A stretch of DNA of 64,000 nt, taken from positions 32,048,501 to 32,112,500 of the forward strand of contig CM060883.1 in the NCBI GenBank assembly GCA_030762935.1. Direction: 5' to 3'. The position numbers and the translations under genes are program-made. Under the pieces are notes generated by a model. It had not been told where the DNA came from. It worked only from the letters and a program-made list of their open reading frames with translations, and ran no database searches. This DNA is from Hymenopus coronatus. Taxonomy: Eukaryota > Arthropoda > Insecta > Mantodea > Hymenopodidae. Below are positions 11,449 through 23,939 of this stretch, piece by piece. Position 1 is the stretch's first letter, and each line of letters opens with the position of its first letter.

Positions 11449-12489
11449 TTCTTTATGTTCTTGCTTTTGTTTGAGTTAAATACATGAGCATAAGAACTGC
11501 TCGTACGCATGAGATGAACTTTGGGAAAGTACTTGCTTTTTATTCGTATGACCCAGTGTGTTTGTAAACGACCTTTACAAGTGAATTAAAGTTAGTCGAA
11601 ATTAAGATATCTGGGAATGAAGCCACAGTCTGCCTTTTGTGGACTTAGCGTTGGATTAAAGTTCAAAACTCCCTTTAAAGTTAACTTTTCAATGCATACC
11701 TATTAGCAGCACTAATTTGTAATTATTCCACGTTTAAAGCGCCTTCGAATCTCTGCCTAACTTAAGTCTCGAAATAATTCACTAGGTTTAATAAACCGAG
11801 AGACACAAACGCTAAACACTGAACATATGAGAAACAATAAATCGAAATACTCTATCGATAAATTAAGGGTATGTGTGACTGAAATTTCATGAAAAATTAC
11901 AAAAAATCAATTTTTTTATTTTAATTTCATAAAATAATATACACTTCCTGAATTCAAAGATGGTATAATTGTCCGCCAGGCGCCATTTTAAATGCCTTAA
12001 GTCACTGGAGCTACAGCAAAGTATTATAGGTGACCTGGAATCGACAAGAAAAACTTCAGTTCGACGAAATCTAATACGCATCATGTAAAAGACGAAATTA
12101 TGCAGAAGATAGGCAGCAGTGCAAGAAGAAAAGGACAGAAAAGTCAGCAGCAGAGGAGAGGAAAAGGAAAGCTGAGGATCCAATCTACCAACCTGGTCGA
12201 TTTCAATGCATTAAAACTTTTCTTGTTTTCTCGCTATTGATATTTTCAGCATTTTGCTTCCTGCTGTACATGTTCACAGAAGTACAATGAATAAGAATTT
12301 CCCTGGGTTTTACTGTCAGACGTATTTAAGCTTATTTTTCAATTGTCAAACATAAAAATTATAATTCAAAATCTTCTCGGGCTTCTAGCCAGGTACAAAC
12401 TTGGCTTGACACCAACGTTTCGAAGAAGTGCATCTTCCTCGTCTTCAGGGTGAACTGATCACTTATTTTAAAAATTATATTTTGATGAC
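11449..12489. other. AT-rich single-copy stretch, no supported gene
   Basis: A 98-codon minus-strand frame (12183-11887) has no recognisable domain and a low-complexity start. Nothing else is seen. Confidence 0.35.
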
Positions 12490-13336
12490 AAAAAAATCTG
12501 ACGTATTCCATTCACATGACTTTCTCTACACTTCTGTAACACATTATTGTTAAAATCATATTCTTCTCTTTACTTTATAATAATTCAGATAAACATTAGC
12601 AGAAATTGTCTTAATTACCTGTCCCCTTGAAGGTTGAAGGAAAATAAGGGAATACACTAGGATAAAACGAGTCAAATCTTTTAAAAGCCGGTTGCCATGT
12701 GTATGAAATCCGTTTCTATGCAAGTGTGAAAAAAATTGTATTTTAAATCTGAAACAAGTAACAAAAAATATCTCAAAAAATGGTCAATTCAACGAAAAAA
12801 AAACTATATGGCATACATTGTGTGTCTTAACGTGACCTACATTTTTTGTGTAGTAAGTTTTCGTCTATCCCTTACGGTTTACTAACTACCCGAAATTCAG
12901 CAAAATTCATTCAGAATAAAGAGGTCTTTAGAGGCTATTCCCAGAAAATTCAAGAAATACATTTTATTTGCCATATAAATATCTTTAATATACAGTATTT
13001 TAATCAAAATCGTTACAGCCATTTTTGAGAAAATAAAAAATTTCGGCATTTTTTCCATGTAAAGGGTAGTTTGGGGAGGGGGAATTTTTCTCAAAATCTT
13101 CGTATCGCATCCCTGGAAGGTACTAAACTTATATAAAAACTAGTTTGGTATTTTATTGATTTTTCGTTTTTGAGTTATCGTGTTCACGCACACACGGACC
13201 TTTTCCTGAAAATACTTTTTTTTTGGAAACAGGGGACCTAAAATGTCTATTTCCGGTGAAATCTCGGTATCGAGTTTTTGAGTGCAATACAATACCTTCT
13301 CTATACACTATGTACATAGTACGTGCAGAGAAAGTA
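12490..13336 (-). mobile_element. HLE1 full-length copy
   Basis: Complete, 847 bp. The hairpin arm is slightly decayed (ACGTATTCCATTCACATG). The 5' end on the minus strand is ACTTTCTCTGCACG. The GT site is unexpanded ('cacgcacacacgg'). Confidence 0.85.
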
Positions 13337-13555
13337 AAAAATAAACAAATCTGAACCACAATTTCCAAACCATTAGAGCGAAATTGATAAAATTTACACT
13401 GTCACTTATCTGCGTTATATTACATCGGTGGTATAACTTAAAAAACAACAACTAGCATTACTAGTTTGGAATTTCAAACTCTCAGCCATACTTGATCTCT
13501 TGAATGCTATGGATTTAAATCATTATGCCAACTCACAATTACGACAATGTAATAT

Positions 13556-13760
13556 TGGTCCACTCCGTGGTGTGGGAAAAGGCGTGTCTGTCTAGCATTC
13601 AAAAGATTCAGGGTTGAAATCTCGATGAGTGCAAGTTTTCCGGGTCTCCCTTATCTGAAAACATGAATGTCCGATAACTGCACTATGGACCCCGGCTCAT
13701 TTGAGCATTACCGTCCGATGTGACTTATCAGATTAAATGGCGTTAAACGTTTTATACATA
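13556..13760 (+). mobile_element. Probable SINE, tRNA-like head
   Basis: 'CACTCCGTGGTGTGGGAAAA' resembles a tRNA A-box region, and 'agggttgaaatctcgatg' a B box. The tail reads 'gattaaatggcgttaaacg', as in other metazoan SINE tails. This is the only copy in the window. Confidence 0.5.
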
Positions 13761-13919
13761 CATTACCCCCTATCTATAGTTTTTGGGACTCCGCAGTCTT
13801 TTATAAAATAATTCGTTTACTTTAGGGTAATGTTTACAAATTCTTTACTTAATTAGATGTAGTTAATGCTAACTTTTTGACCAATATTAGGTCTATTTCC
13901 AAATTTTACAGATTCTTAG

Positions 13920-14020
13920 AAAAAATCTTATGTGTTCCATTCACATGACTGTGTCTACAATTATTGTTAAAAATCTACCTCGTGTCAATCGAGATAAACA
14001 TTTTATTGAAAAAAAAAAAT
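13920..14020 (-). mobile_element. HLE1 3'-end fragment
   Basis: Only the terminal hairpin, subterminal repeat (variant CTGTGTCTAC) and about 60 bp inward are present. Confidence 0.75.
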
Positions 14021-14084
14021 AATTAAATCAATAGCTATAAAGAGCCTAATTTTATTGTTCACTTTTACGTAATAATAAATTAGA

Positions 14085-14960
14085 AAAAAAAATATGATGT
14101 GTTCCATTCACGTAAATTTCTCTACATCTCTGCAACAAATTATTGTTAAAAAGCTTATACTTCTATTTACCTCATGATATTTGAGATAAAATTAGCAGAA
14201 ATAGTTTTATTACTTGCTTCCTTAAGTAGAAGCGAAATAAGGGAGTATCATAGGTTAAAGTGATATTCAAAAGCTGGTTACTATGTGACTGAAGTTCCTT
14301 TGCTTGTATGGACAGGAGCTGACAATCCATGTATGAAAAAAATATGTTTTTCAAAGCTGAAACTAAAAACAAGGAATATTTTAAAAACGATCAACTCCAC
14401 GAAAAAATGTAAATAACATAAATTGTGTGTTTTAATGTGTTCTAAATTTTCTGTGCAGTAAGTTTTTGTCCATCTCTTACGGTTTAGCAGTTATGCAAAA
14501 ATCCGTAAAATTCATCCAGAATGAAGTAGTCTTCAGAGGCTATTCCTAGATAATTCAAGATATACATTTTATTTGTCAAGTAAATATCTTAAATATACGA
14601 GTTTTTTATTAAAATCGTTAGAGCCATTTTTAAGAAAATCAAAATTTTCGAAATTGTTTCCATGTAAAGGGTAGTTTGGGGTGGGGGATTTTCTTGAAAA
14701 TCTTCGTGGCGCATCCTTGAAAGGTACCAAACTTAAATACCAAATTTTGTTTTTAACGGTCTTTTCATTTTTGAGCTATGCTGCCCAATAAGACACACAC
14801 ATACACACAGACACACACTCGGACATTTTTCTAAAAATGCTTTTTTTGGATTCAGGAGGTCTCAAAACACATTTCCGGTGAAATCTCGGAATCGAATTTT
14901 TGGTTGCAATACAACACTTTCTCTATATACACTATGTACATAGTACGTATAGAGAAAGTA
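14085..14960 (-). mobile_element. HLE1 full-length copy
   Basis: Complete, 876 bp. The GT site is a broken 'acacacacatacacacagacacacac'. The 5' end is ACTTTCTCTATACG. Confidence 0.85.
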
Positions 14961-15892
14961 AAAAAGTACACTAAAAATACTAAAAGCTTTGATCAATAAT
15001 TTTTGTTGCATAATTGCAACACCATGAACTAATGACTTCGGAGTGTCACGCCCACTTTAAATTCAACCAGTTCTGAGGGTGTGAACATGTAAAATGAAAT
15101 AAGATTTTACTTTCAAGAGCTGACATTTAATAGTAATCAAGTGAGATTATTGCTGTTAAATGGGAATGATAATGACGAAATCCGTACTTTCTGGCAGAGT
15201 GAAGCAGCCTTGCTTCAGTTTATGAAACATTCAGAGAGCTTTGAAGATGCACCATAACGGCTGTTCGCAGCAAACCTGGCAGATATTTGCCGGGCAGAAA
15301 GCTAAATTGCATTTCTGAAATGAGATTTCGGAAAGCAAGCGTACCTACGTAGAATATTGGATAAAGCTTGCTCAGAGGGAGAGAAAAAAACAGGATATGA
15401 GTAAACTACATCATGTACACCAAAAGGCATGTTTCTGCTTTCCCACCAACTTTGATTAACTTGTTATTACGGAGCACATAGTAAGATTAAATCAACCGAC
15501 ACTCCTGTTATTAGTTTTCTGCCAAGGTAAGAGCTATAAATTGCGTTTAGCATTTAGGAGTCCCGTAGCTTAAACATCAGAAACACGAAATGCCGCTTCT
15601 CTTTTGGTCTTGCGGAATGATGCCTGTAAAATGAGCAGCATTCTTCAAATAGCGGTATTTTGTTAAATCCAGATCATAATATAAGTTTCTGCAAAGTCGA
15701 ATGCAACAAGGATCATTAATATACGTTGGTTACAGCACTTAAACTACCACTAAAGCTACCTGGATATTAATTCTTTGCTTTTACACGTAATATCCTACTG
15801 CAAAGCTTTAAGAATTTCTCAAATCTATTTTTGGTCTTTAAGTTTCAATAAAACACGTGATTTATACGAAAAGTACTCTTGCAACGATTTCC
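14961..15892. other. Single-copy stretch
   Basis: I see no repeat or gene here. I searched the minus strand for a later glypican exon and found none. Confidence 0.35.
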
Positions 15893-16779
15893 ACTATACC
15901 CCCGCAGCTGAATCCTTGACAATTGGGAGTTAAGTTGGTACCCCAGCAAAAAATAAGTTGAAAAGCTTTACCCGTTTGACTTTTTGAACCAATCACATTG
16001 CAGCATTCCGGTCGGTTGGTCTGACAACGAAATCTAGATGCCGCACCGTTGCAATATCTGGCTATTTCCAACCACGTGCTCAGTTTGTGTGTTAAATTGT
16101 TCTGTGCAAGCTATGTATTACTCGTTATGTATATTTGTTATTATTGTTGATAGTGTTGTTGGTGTTTGTTAGTACGTGAGGGAACATTACGAGACTTTCA
16201 CAATTATACAAGTGGATAGACTTTTGCGGAGGTGTGGCGAGGGTGGACGCGGCTACATGGAAGAAGAGAGTTAATCATGTGCACAAAATAATACGAAAAT
16301 CACAGGAATTAGACGGAATCATCAGTGAATGTGAACCACTAATCATATGTTTTGGTGACGACGATGATGTTGATGATGAAGACAATAACGATGATGCTTC
16401 CAAGAATGATGACGACGGAGACTTGGATGGAAATAGGCCATTAAAATTCTGAACTGGTGAAAATCACTTTGTTATACCTTTCTCTCATTGTAACAAGCTA
16501 TTTTGTATTAATTTGTTCTATATTGTCGTGAATACGTAATGTATGTTACATGCGTTATAGTATCACTGTCATTTTCAGTTAACATAAATAATAACGAATT
16601 AGTTTCATTATTCAACGGCATCCATTTACTGTGTACACAATTTATGTTCGTCTAGAGAGATTTGTAATCAGCTGGTGTTGATTATTAGTTACTCTGGCAA
16701 CGCCGCAAAGGCAGCATTGCCAACCTTACGCGAAACCACCCAAACTGTGAAGTGCAAGGATTCAGCGGCGGGGGTATAG
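15893..16779 (+). mobile_element. TIR element with transposase C-terminal remnant (Tc1/mariner-like)
   Basis: The ends are inverted repeats of about 26 bp with two mismatches (CTATACCCCCGC, then GCTGAATCCTTG), consistent with a TA target. Inside, 16234-16452 encodes 72 residues (TWKKRVNHVHKII..., then LIICFGDDDD and an acidic tail). I recall such a tail at the C-terminus of insect IS630/Tc1-like transposases. The catalytic DDE part is missing, so this is an internally deleted derivative. Confidence 0.6.
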
Positions 16780-16819
16780 CTATCGGATGGGTGGCGTTTA
16801 AATTGTTCATATCATTCAG

Positions 16820-17389
16820 TTGGTATTCATATTGAAAAATTCAGAACTACCAATATTTGAATACAAATTATCACTGGTCATTCATGCAGTATTCACTTTG
16901 AGAGCGTGTTTTCCTTGTGAAACCTATTGGAAAACAAATTCCTTGGTAACAGCACAACGGGAATTTCGAAGAGAATTTAATGCAAGGGATATTCCGACAA
17001 AGACAATAATTTTATCACTACCAAGAAAGCTGGAGACAACTGTTATACTCGTTAGTGAGAGTGGAAAACATAGACTACACTTGAGTGCAGAGACTGTTAC
17101 AAATGTTCGAAGAGGATTGGTGAAGTCTCCAACACAACGTTGCGACGATTGAGCCAGGAATCATTTGGCACATGTCAAAGAGCTGCGGCTGTCAACAATG
17201 CTCATAATTTCCATTGAAATCATCAATATAGTCAACATATGGCACTGATCGATTATTGCCATGATTTTTGTTGATTTTCTCTGAGCCACTGAGATCATTA
17301 AAACAATTTCACATTGCTACGAGCTTTCAGAGAGAAAGTATGGTCTATTAAATGATTCAGGTTTATATGAGTCGCACTGTAGAATGTTT
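16820..17389 (+). pseudogene. Mariner-like transposase N-terminal HTH remnant with one terminal repeat
   Basis: From 16883 the frames read MQYSL then (after a stop and a frame change) NSLVTAQREFRREFN..., IPTKTI..., and VRRGLVKSPTQ; a further shift gives RRLSQES. This is the paired helix-turn-helix DNA-binding region (DUF4817-like) of an insect Tc1/mariner transposase. The catalytic domain is absent. 17215-17389 matches, inverted, the left end of the related element at 58675-59280 and ends CGCACTGTA. Confidence 0.65.
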
Positions 17390-17877
17390 CTGTATGATAG
17401 AGCAAACATACGGCTTCGATTGTTCTATTATGTTTTTCACTGGTGAATTGTTCTATCCAACGGTATGAGACACTGTTATTGTCAACAATATTCCAGGATT
17501 TGATCATACGATGTGCCCATACGTTATTTTCGCACCTTTAGTTAGTTAACAGCAGTTAAAGAAACCACACGTGTGGCATTATGGTGTCTGGAATGTTATA
17601 TAAGTCACGTTATTTTCATTAATGTGTTAAGCTTTTGGGTGCGTGTTCCAGTGTAAATATGTGCATTATTTAGAGCAGCTACGACTTTGTATACCTATGT
17701 CAAATTATTTAAGGCCCATTGACGATATTATTCCTAGTCTGCAAAGCGTAACCCAATGTAAGGGCCGTAAGTCGCAAAGCATAGCAGAGGGGTTTTTTAA
17801 ATAAAGGAGCGAAGCAGTATATGGCAGAGCGTATAAGAGGCATAGCTAAAACGAAATTATCCTTGTGCGTAGAAACA
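17390..17877. other. Single-copy stretch
   Basis: Nothing recognised. Confidence 0.3.
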
Positions 17878-18726
17878 AAATTCCTGTCTGAGAAAAGTAT
17901 TAGTACTTTACAATTGAAATTAACAACAACGAATAACTCGAAAACGGATAACTCCACGAAAAAAATGTGTATGACATAAATTGTGTATTTCAACGAGATC
18001 CTCATTTTTTGTGTAGTAAGTTTTTGTCTATCTGTTACAGTTTACTAGTTTATTCATCCAGAATAAACATGTCTTCAGAAGTTATTCCCAGAAAAATCAA
18101 GATATACATTTTATTTATGATAGAAATGATTAATGTGTGGTATTTTAATCAAAATCGTTAGAGCCATTTTTAAGAAAAACAAAATTTTCGAAAAATTTTC
18201 AATGTAAAGGGTAGTTTGGGGTGGGGGAGATTTTCTTTAAAATCTTCGTGTCGCATCCTTGGAGGATACCAAACTTAAATACCCCGTTTGGTATGTAACC
18301 GTCTTTTCGTTTTTGAGCTATGCTCTCCATAGGCAGACACACACGGACCTTTTTCTGAAAATGCTTTTTTGGATTTAAATACTTGAGGATTTTATATAAC
18401 TTTTGTTTTAATAATTTTTAAAATAAAACTTTCTTTCTTTTTAGGAAACTTTATATTCATTGGTATATGTTTTATTATTATTTATTATTTTTTTTATTGA
18501 AGGTAGACCAGTAAAAATTGTACTCAGGTATTTTAACTAAAAAGCCAAAATTATTCTAATATATAAAAATAAGTTCATAAAATTATTTATATATAATAAT
18601 GAAAAAACTAAATAATATAAATTATTATATATAATACCTAATAACCATTTCCGGTGAAATCTCGATATCGAATTTTTAGGTGGAACGCAATATCCTCTGG
18701 CTCCCTATACGTGTAGCGAAAGTAAA
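17878..18726 (-). mobile_element. HLE1 copy with 270 bp AT-rich insertion, 3' end missing
   Basis: 17878-18374 and 18645-18726 are HLE1; the gap is very AT-rich sequence with no family assignment. The 5' palindrome is decayed ('ggctccctatacgtgtagcgaaagt'). Confidence 0.75.
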
Positions 18727-19161
18727 ATGCAGCAGTAAATGTAAAACATTAGTGGTTTTGGAAAAAAAAAATCTAAAATCCTTTATGTAGTCAAGCACAC
18801 TTCTGCTCAACTTGAGAACGCTTCTATCTCTCTCTTTTCCGAGAAAATTCGAGTCACGTGGAGAATTACTTGACATATTAGCATTGAAATCCTAGCTCAT
18901 ATGACGGAGCAGAAGCAAGGGAATCCAAAGTTTGGTGGTTCGAATCCCAACCAGGGTATTAAACTTTTAAACGACTCTAACTTTCTATAATCAATTTGGA
19001 ATTTATTTTATAAGCAGACATCTACTAGTAATCTGGTTGTTCTGGCGTAATTAACGCTATGCTATGATACTGTTCCACACAAGAAATTACAACGTGCGCG
19101 TTATACTAGGAACAGAGCTGCAGGGATAGGGGAGTTGTAATGGCAGTTTTGCTACACTTAC
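18727..19161. other. Intron flank of the 19162 exon
   Basis: This contains a tRNA-like B box (GGTGGTTCGAATCCCAACC at 18931-18949), probably a SINE scrap. Nothing else is seen. Confidence 0.35.
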
Positions 19162-19354
19162 TCTCCTATCCTCTGTCCATTCCAGCAGTCCGCCGTATCT
19201 CTGGTTTCTGCAAAGCTCTCGTCCGAACAGAGAGATTCTGCAAGGTTTGCGTAGAATCCTCTGCTTTTGGTGAGACTGGCGAGAAAATGGTGCAACTGAG
19301 TGGCGAGTCCTCCGTTTCCAGGCCACCTTCCTGAAGCTCTTTCTCCCTGCACTC
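19162..19354 (-). CDS. Internal exon of a glypican-like gene (FY...LC...CWNG segment)
   Basis: This is a 193 bp exon read on the minus strand (2 nt + 63 codons + 2 nt). The acceptor is a pyrimidine-rich stretch ending TTTCAG, and the donor is GTAAGTG at 19161-19155. The translation contains LTKSRGFYANLAESLC, then a short acidic linker, then DCWNGQRIG. Glypicans are extracellular GPI-anchored heparan sulfate proteoglycans. Their alpha-helical core carries a conserved F(W/Y)xxL...LC...CWNG motif before the C-terminal half; the FY form resembles GPC3/GPC5 and Dally more than GPC4/Dlp. Base composition is much less AT-rich than the flanks. Two other minus-strand frames are also open here, so length alone proves nothing; the motif and splice sites do. 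The alternative acceptor 8 nt inside would give the wrong frame after the upstream exon. The following exon was not found. Confidence 0.75.
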
Positions 19355-19578
19355 CTGAAACAGATTGCAGGCAACTTCAATGAGAAGCATGACGCAAAAA
19401 TCCCTTCTAAGAGAATTTAACAATGAGCATTGGATGTAATTTCTATGGATCTTAGCTCTGTTTTAGTATTTTGTAATCTATTTGGGTTGTAGAACAAATT
19501 ATGACAAAGTATACACTGTTACTAATTGCTGTATGGGGTCATACAGACAATGAATGAATGGCTTCACTTTAGATTATA

Positions 19579-20117
19579 TTAGATAACAGGAGGGGGGTAT
19601 CTGAAGGCCTTCCTATACCTCCATACTCCACCTAAAATACTTATTGTGTAGCCCCATTGGGATCGTCCAAACTCTGTGCCCTTGACGAGATCCAGAAGCT
19701 TGGCTCCAATACCAGGACCGAATCTTAAACATTCCCATACTCCGAAAAAGATGTGTTCTTTCTTGAGATAGGCAAGAAACAAAATATGTGAAGCTCATTC
19801 CTCTGTTTGTTTATACAGTCGACAAATCGGACCTCCATGATATACATCCCCACCATACGTAGATGCTTCCTAAAATGACGATGTCCAGTAATTAATGCAA
19901 TCACTGTTTTAAGCTTTTGCCTATCTAGACTTAAGAGAGCCCTTGATAAGATGTCATTAGGTGTTCTAACTAGTCTTCTAGCTAGTTTTGTTCTGCGTAA
20001 GTTTGCCACCTAGCTATGTGGTTCTCTTTTACCCATGCTTTAATTGTTTTTGACAGTACTAATACCTACTCCGACCATAGGTTTCGGTCCGAAAAAGGAG
20101 GTGTCCGTTTCCTTTTT
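19579..20117 (-). pseudogene. Jockey-type non-LTR retrotransposon, RNase H end and C-terminus
   Basis: Minus-strand frames give GPKPMVGVGIS, then NKLARRL-like and KTVIALITGHRHFRKHLRMVG, then FGVWECLRFGPGI. 'LTGH..fr.HL..mG' is the conserved region after RNase H in Jockey-group elements, normally followed by a Cys/His motif that is degraded here. There are frameshifts. The upstream part continues at 20958, beyond an inserted HLE1. Confidence 0.7.
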
Positions 20118-20957
20118 ACTTTTTCTAGCCCCGTATGTACAATGTACATAGGGATAGAGAAGTATTGTACTCCACCCAAAAATTCGATACCGAGATTTCA
20201 CCGGAAATACATGTTTTAGTACCCCCTGAATCCAAAAAAAAAGCATTTTCAGAAAAAGGTCCGTGTGTGTGGTATTTAAGTTTAGTATCTTCCAGGGATG
20301 CGACACGAAGATTTTGAGAAAAATCCCCCCACCCCAAATTATCCTTTACATGGAACTTTTTTCGAAAATTTTGATTTTCTTAAAAATGGCTCTAACGACT
20401 TTGATTAAAATATCATATATTAAAGATATTTAGCTGGCAAATAAAATGCATATCTTGAATTTTCTGGGAATAGCTTCTGGAGACCTGTTTATTCTAGATG
20501 AATTTTGCTTATTTTGACATAACTAGTAAACCGTAAGAGATAGACAAAACCTTACTATACAAAAAATGTAGGTCTTGTTAAAATACACAATTTATGCCAT
20601 ATACATTTTTCACGTGGAGCTTACCGTTTTCGAGGTATTCGTTGTTATTAGTTTCAGTTGTGAAGTATTTATACTTTTCTCAGACGGGAGTGTCCGTTTT
20701 TCTTCTGTTCTACTCCTGGCCAAGAAAAGAAGCGATTTGTAATGATAATCGCATAACGACAGCTTTTAAAACATTTGAATATCGGTTTAGCCTAACGTAT
20801 TCCCTTATTTTCTTCCTACTTATACGGAACTAAATAATAAGAACATTGTGCTAATGAGCACCTCGATTAGCAAGGTGCAGAAAGAAGAAGAATCTTATGT
20901 AAAAAGTTTATAGAACAGCTAGAGAAAGTCACATGAGTGTAACACATTCGATTTTTT
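20118..20957 (+). mobile_element. HLE1 full-length GC-type copy inserted in a retrotransposon RNase H frame
   Basis: The copy is 840 bp. The 5' end is ACTTTTTCTAGCCCC and the 3' subterminal repeat is ACAGCTAGAGAAAGT. T-run flanks are 5 on the left and 6 on the right. The retrotransposon frame (minus) reads SDYLAK before and KETDTSFFGPKP after; a six-A run would join them in frame. Confidence 0.85.
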
Positions 20958-21300
20958 GCTAAATAATCTGAGTTTTCATTTCTTTCAACGCCTCGATGTT
21001 CTGGTACCCATCGTAGCTCCTCGGTATTTCTGGTGCCAAGGACATTCAAGGATTGGATGCAATCCCAAACCAGTTTTTATGTTTTGAATACACTATGACT
21101 GTCTATGAGTGACCCCTTGAAGTTCTGGACATTCCTTATATCAAGTCTCTGCGTGTCGCTTCATTTTGTGCTAGGTGCGCTACATTGAGTAAACATGTGA
21201 TATCTGTTAGAGAAGGGTTTCTGACAACGGTGGGAGTTTCTCGTTCCTTGCACAGTTTATAATGTCGGGAGTAGAAAGTAATCCAACACGCAAGCCATCG
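20958..21300 (-). pseudogene. Jockey-type retrotransposon, RNase H domain remnant
   Basis: The minus strand reads DSHSVFKT, then VWDCIQSLNVLG, then LRWVPEHRGVERNENSDYLA. This is the RNase H core '(W)VPGHxGxxGNExAD' with the conserved G replaced by E. Upstream, about 21170-21300, the frame decays. Confidence 0.7.
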
Positions 21301-21649
21301 ACTCTTACGTTAATTGTTAGAACCAGCTAAAAATGCAATGCCAGAGCCGGGATTTGAACACGTTTCTCCCTCTCTCCGTGCGGTTATTCTAACCATTGAT
21401 CTAGTGTAACAAAATGCTGGTAAAACATTCAATCCTACTACTGATTCGTGTTGCTTTACCCACCAACCAACTTCAGAGAACACCTGAATGACCACTTATA
21501 TATGGTAAGTACTTAGTTATGCCAACTAATGGGCAATTTTATTGTTATATTGGTCATGTTATATTAACCTTAACCAAGGGTATGTGTTTTCTGTTAGAAC
21601 CAGCTGAAACATTCAATGCCACAGCCGAGTATATGTGGGCCCCTGAATC
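21301..21649 (-). mobile_element. Possible tRNA-headed SINE scrap with a local direct duplication
   Basis: 'GAGCCGGGATTTGAACACG' is an inverted B box, followed by 'ggttattctaaccattgatcta', an inverted A-box-like region. The segment TTAGAACCAGCT...CAATGCCA.AGCCG recurs at 21316 and 21594. Confidence 0.4.
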
Positions 21650-22150
21650 ACATAAAAAAGAAGAAAATAAGTCCGTATGTTTGTGGATAGCATAACTCAA
21701 AATAAAAAACCCGTAAATCCCAAAGTGGTATTTAAGCTTATATTTCCAATTATGCGACAAGAAGATTTTCAGGAAAATACACTAATCCAAACTATTCTTT
21801 ACGTGGAAGATTTTTCAAAACGTTCGATTTTCTACAAAATGGCTCTAAACTTTTTTACTAAAATGCCGCAATTTAAAGATATTTACATGAAAATAAAACG
21901 TAGGTATTTCATGAGTCTTTGGCAAAGCGTAATAGATAGACAAAAATCTACTACACAAAAATGTAGATCTCGTAAAAACACACAATTTAAGTCAAAAGAT
22001 TTTTTTTTTTTTTTTGGTAGAGCTAACCATTTTCGAGATATTCGTTGTTGGTGTTAACATTTCTAGTTATCAAAAGAAAATTAGTTATTCACTTTTTTCG
22101 CCTAGTCATGCAAAGGGGAGGGAATTTCAATTGCATTGCACAGCGACATT
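21650..22150 (+). mobile_element. HLE1 internal portion, both ends missing
   Basis: The copy begins near the GT site ('gtccgtatgtttgtggatagcataactc') and passes the 'gcgacaagaagattttcag' block. An internal deletion joins 'cgtaggtatttcatgagt' to the later region. It ends at 'cacagcgaca'. Confidence 0.7.
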
Positions 22151-22193
22151 GAGGGGTGTGTTAGATCGGTATATGGGGGAGGGGCGTTAAGTA

Positions 22194-23028
22194 AAAAAGC
22201 TGATGTTTCTTTCACATGACTTTCTCTACATTACTGTAACATATTATTGTTAAAAAATATTCTTCTATATATTATATGATAATAGAGATTAACATCAACA
22301 GAAATTGTCTTTATTGCTTGCTTCCATGTAAGTAGAAGGAAAATAAGGACTAAAGTGATACTCAAGCCTTTTAAAAGCCAGTTGCCATATGGTTGAAATC
22401 AGTTTCTATGCATGGCCAGGAGAAAAATGAGAGAAAAGTTTAAGTATTTTAAATCTGAAATAAATAACTTGAAATATCTCAGAAATGGTCAATTCCACAA
22501 ATAAAACGTATATGAAATAAATTGTATATTTTAATGAGATCTACATTAATTATGCAGTAAGTATTTATCTATCTGTTACGGTTTACCAGTTATTCAAAAT
22601 TCAGCAAAATTCATCCAGAATAAAGAGCTCTTTAGATGCTATTCCCAGAAAATTCAAGATGTAAATTTTACTTTTCATGTAAATATCTTTAATATACGGC
22701 ATTTTAATCAAAATCGTTTGAGCCATTTTTGAGAAAATCAACATTTTCGAACTTTTATCCAGGGTAGTTTGGGGTGGGGGGATTTTCCTCAAAATTTTCG
22801 TGTTGCATCCCTGGAAGATATTAAACTTATATACCAAGTTCGATATTTAACCGACTTTTCGTTTTTGAGTTATCGTGTTCAGACACGGACCTTTTTCTAA
22901 AAATATTTTCTTGGATACAGGGGACCCTAAAACGCCTATTTCAGGTGAAATCTCGATATCGAATTTTTAGGTGGAATGTAATACCTTCTCTACACACTAT
23001 GTACATAATACCTGTAAAGAAACTAAAA
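22194..23028 (-). mobile_element. HLE1 full-length copy
   Basis: Both ends are present, the 5' end reading AGTTTCTTTACAGG. The hairpin arm is altered (GATGTTTCTTTCACATG). The GT site is reduced to 'cagacacgg'. Confidence 0.8.
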
Positions 23029-23069
23029 CAACAAAGGACTATCCTCCCAAAATAATCAAATTTGCTTTC

Positions 23070-23258
23070 AAAAGATTTGACTATGGCTTTAGCCTAGTGC
23101 ATTCTCTTATTTCTCTTCTACTTACAAGGAAGCAAGTAATACAACTAGTTCTGCTATTATTTATCTCGATTAACACGAAATAAGAGAACAGTATGTTTTT
23201 GTAAAACTATTTTTTTTGCAGAATAGGTACAGAAAGTCTTGTATTTTATTTAAATTTG
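23070..23258 (+). mobile_element. HLE1 3' fragment
   Basis: The late block ('aaaagatttgactatggctttagcc...acttacaaggaagcaag') is present. The hairpin is lost after 'acagaaagtcttg'. Confidence 0.7.
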
Positions 23259-23939
23259 TTTTTAATGTTAGGAGGGCTTCGCTAAAATATCTAACACCAA
23301 TACAGATTCACCCTGCAAAAAAGTTGAAATGAGAACTTCTCAGGTTTCGTAGAAACTCAATAAGCCTGCGGTCTGCAAGTAAGATGAGATATAAAAGCAA
23401 TATATAGAGAATAATGAAACGAGAGCGTAAAATAAAACCAATTAAGTTTGATTGTTATTAAACGCACGGGGAGAGAATTAATAAATACAAATTCCTGCGA
23501 ACAGGGAATTGCTCAGTAATACGGCTAGGTTTGCTTTATTTCTTCGCAGGTAATGAAATTCACTGTCTATACAAAAGCCGTGTTTATTGTTGAGCCCTTT
23601 TATATTGATGGATCTCCTCTGACGCTGATTTCAATCTTCCCCGCCAGACCGAAATGAAAACATCCACCTGTCGTTTTGCTGGCAGAGAGGAAGTGAAGTC
23701 TGTTCTCTGCTGTGATCTCGGCACCTTTATGTGTTCAATTTCCTTTGAAAGCTTTGTTCTTCGACAATATTATTACCCGAGTTTGGTATTGCGCTTGAAA
23801 ACTACATCACGCCATAATGAAGTTTTCGGCAATAAACTGTGAGCTGTCGCTAGCAAAGCTTCATAACAGCCAGATACAGTCTCAAAATTATAAATAAACG
23901 TTTAAAGAGATCTGTGCAGTAGATCTCTGTTGTGTTTTT
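23259..23939. other. Single-copy stretch, no supported gene
   Basis: A 62-codon plus-strand frame at 23654-23842 has no recognisable motif. Both strands were read for glypican motifs without success. Confidence 0.35.
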
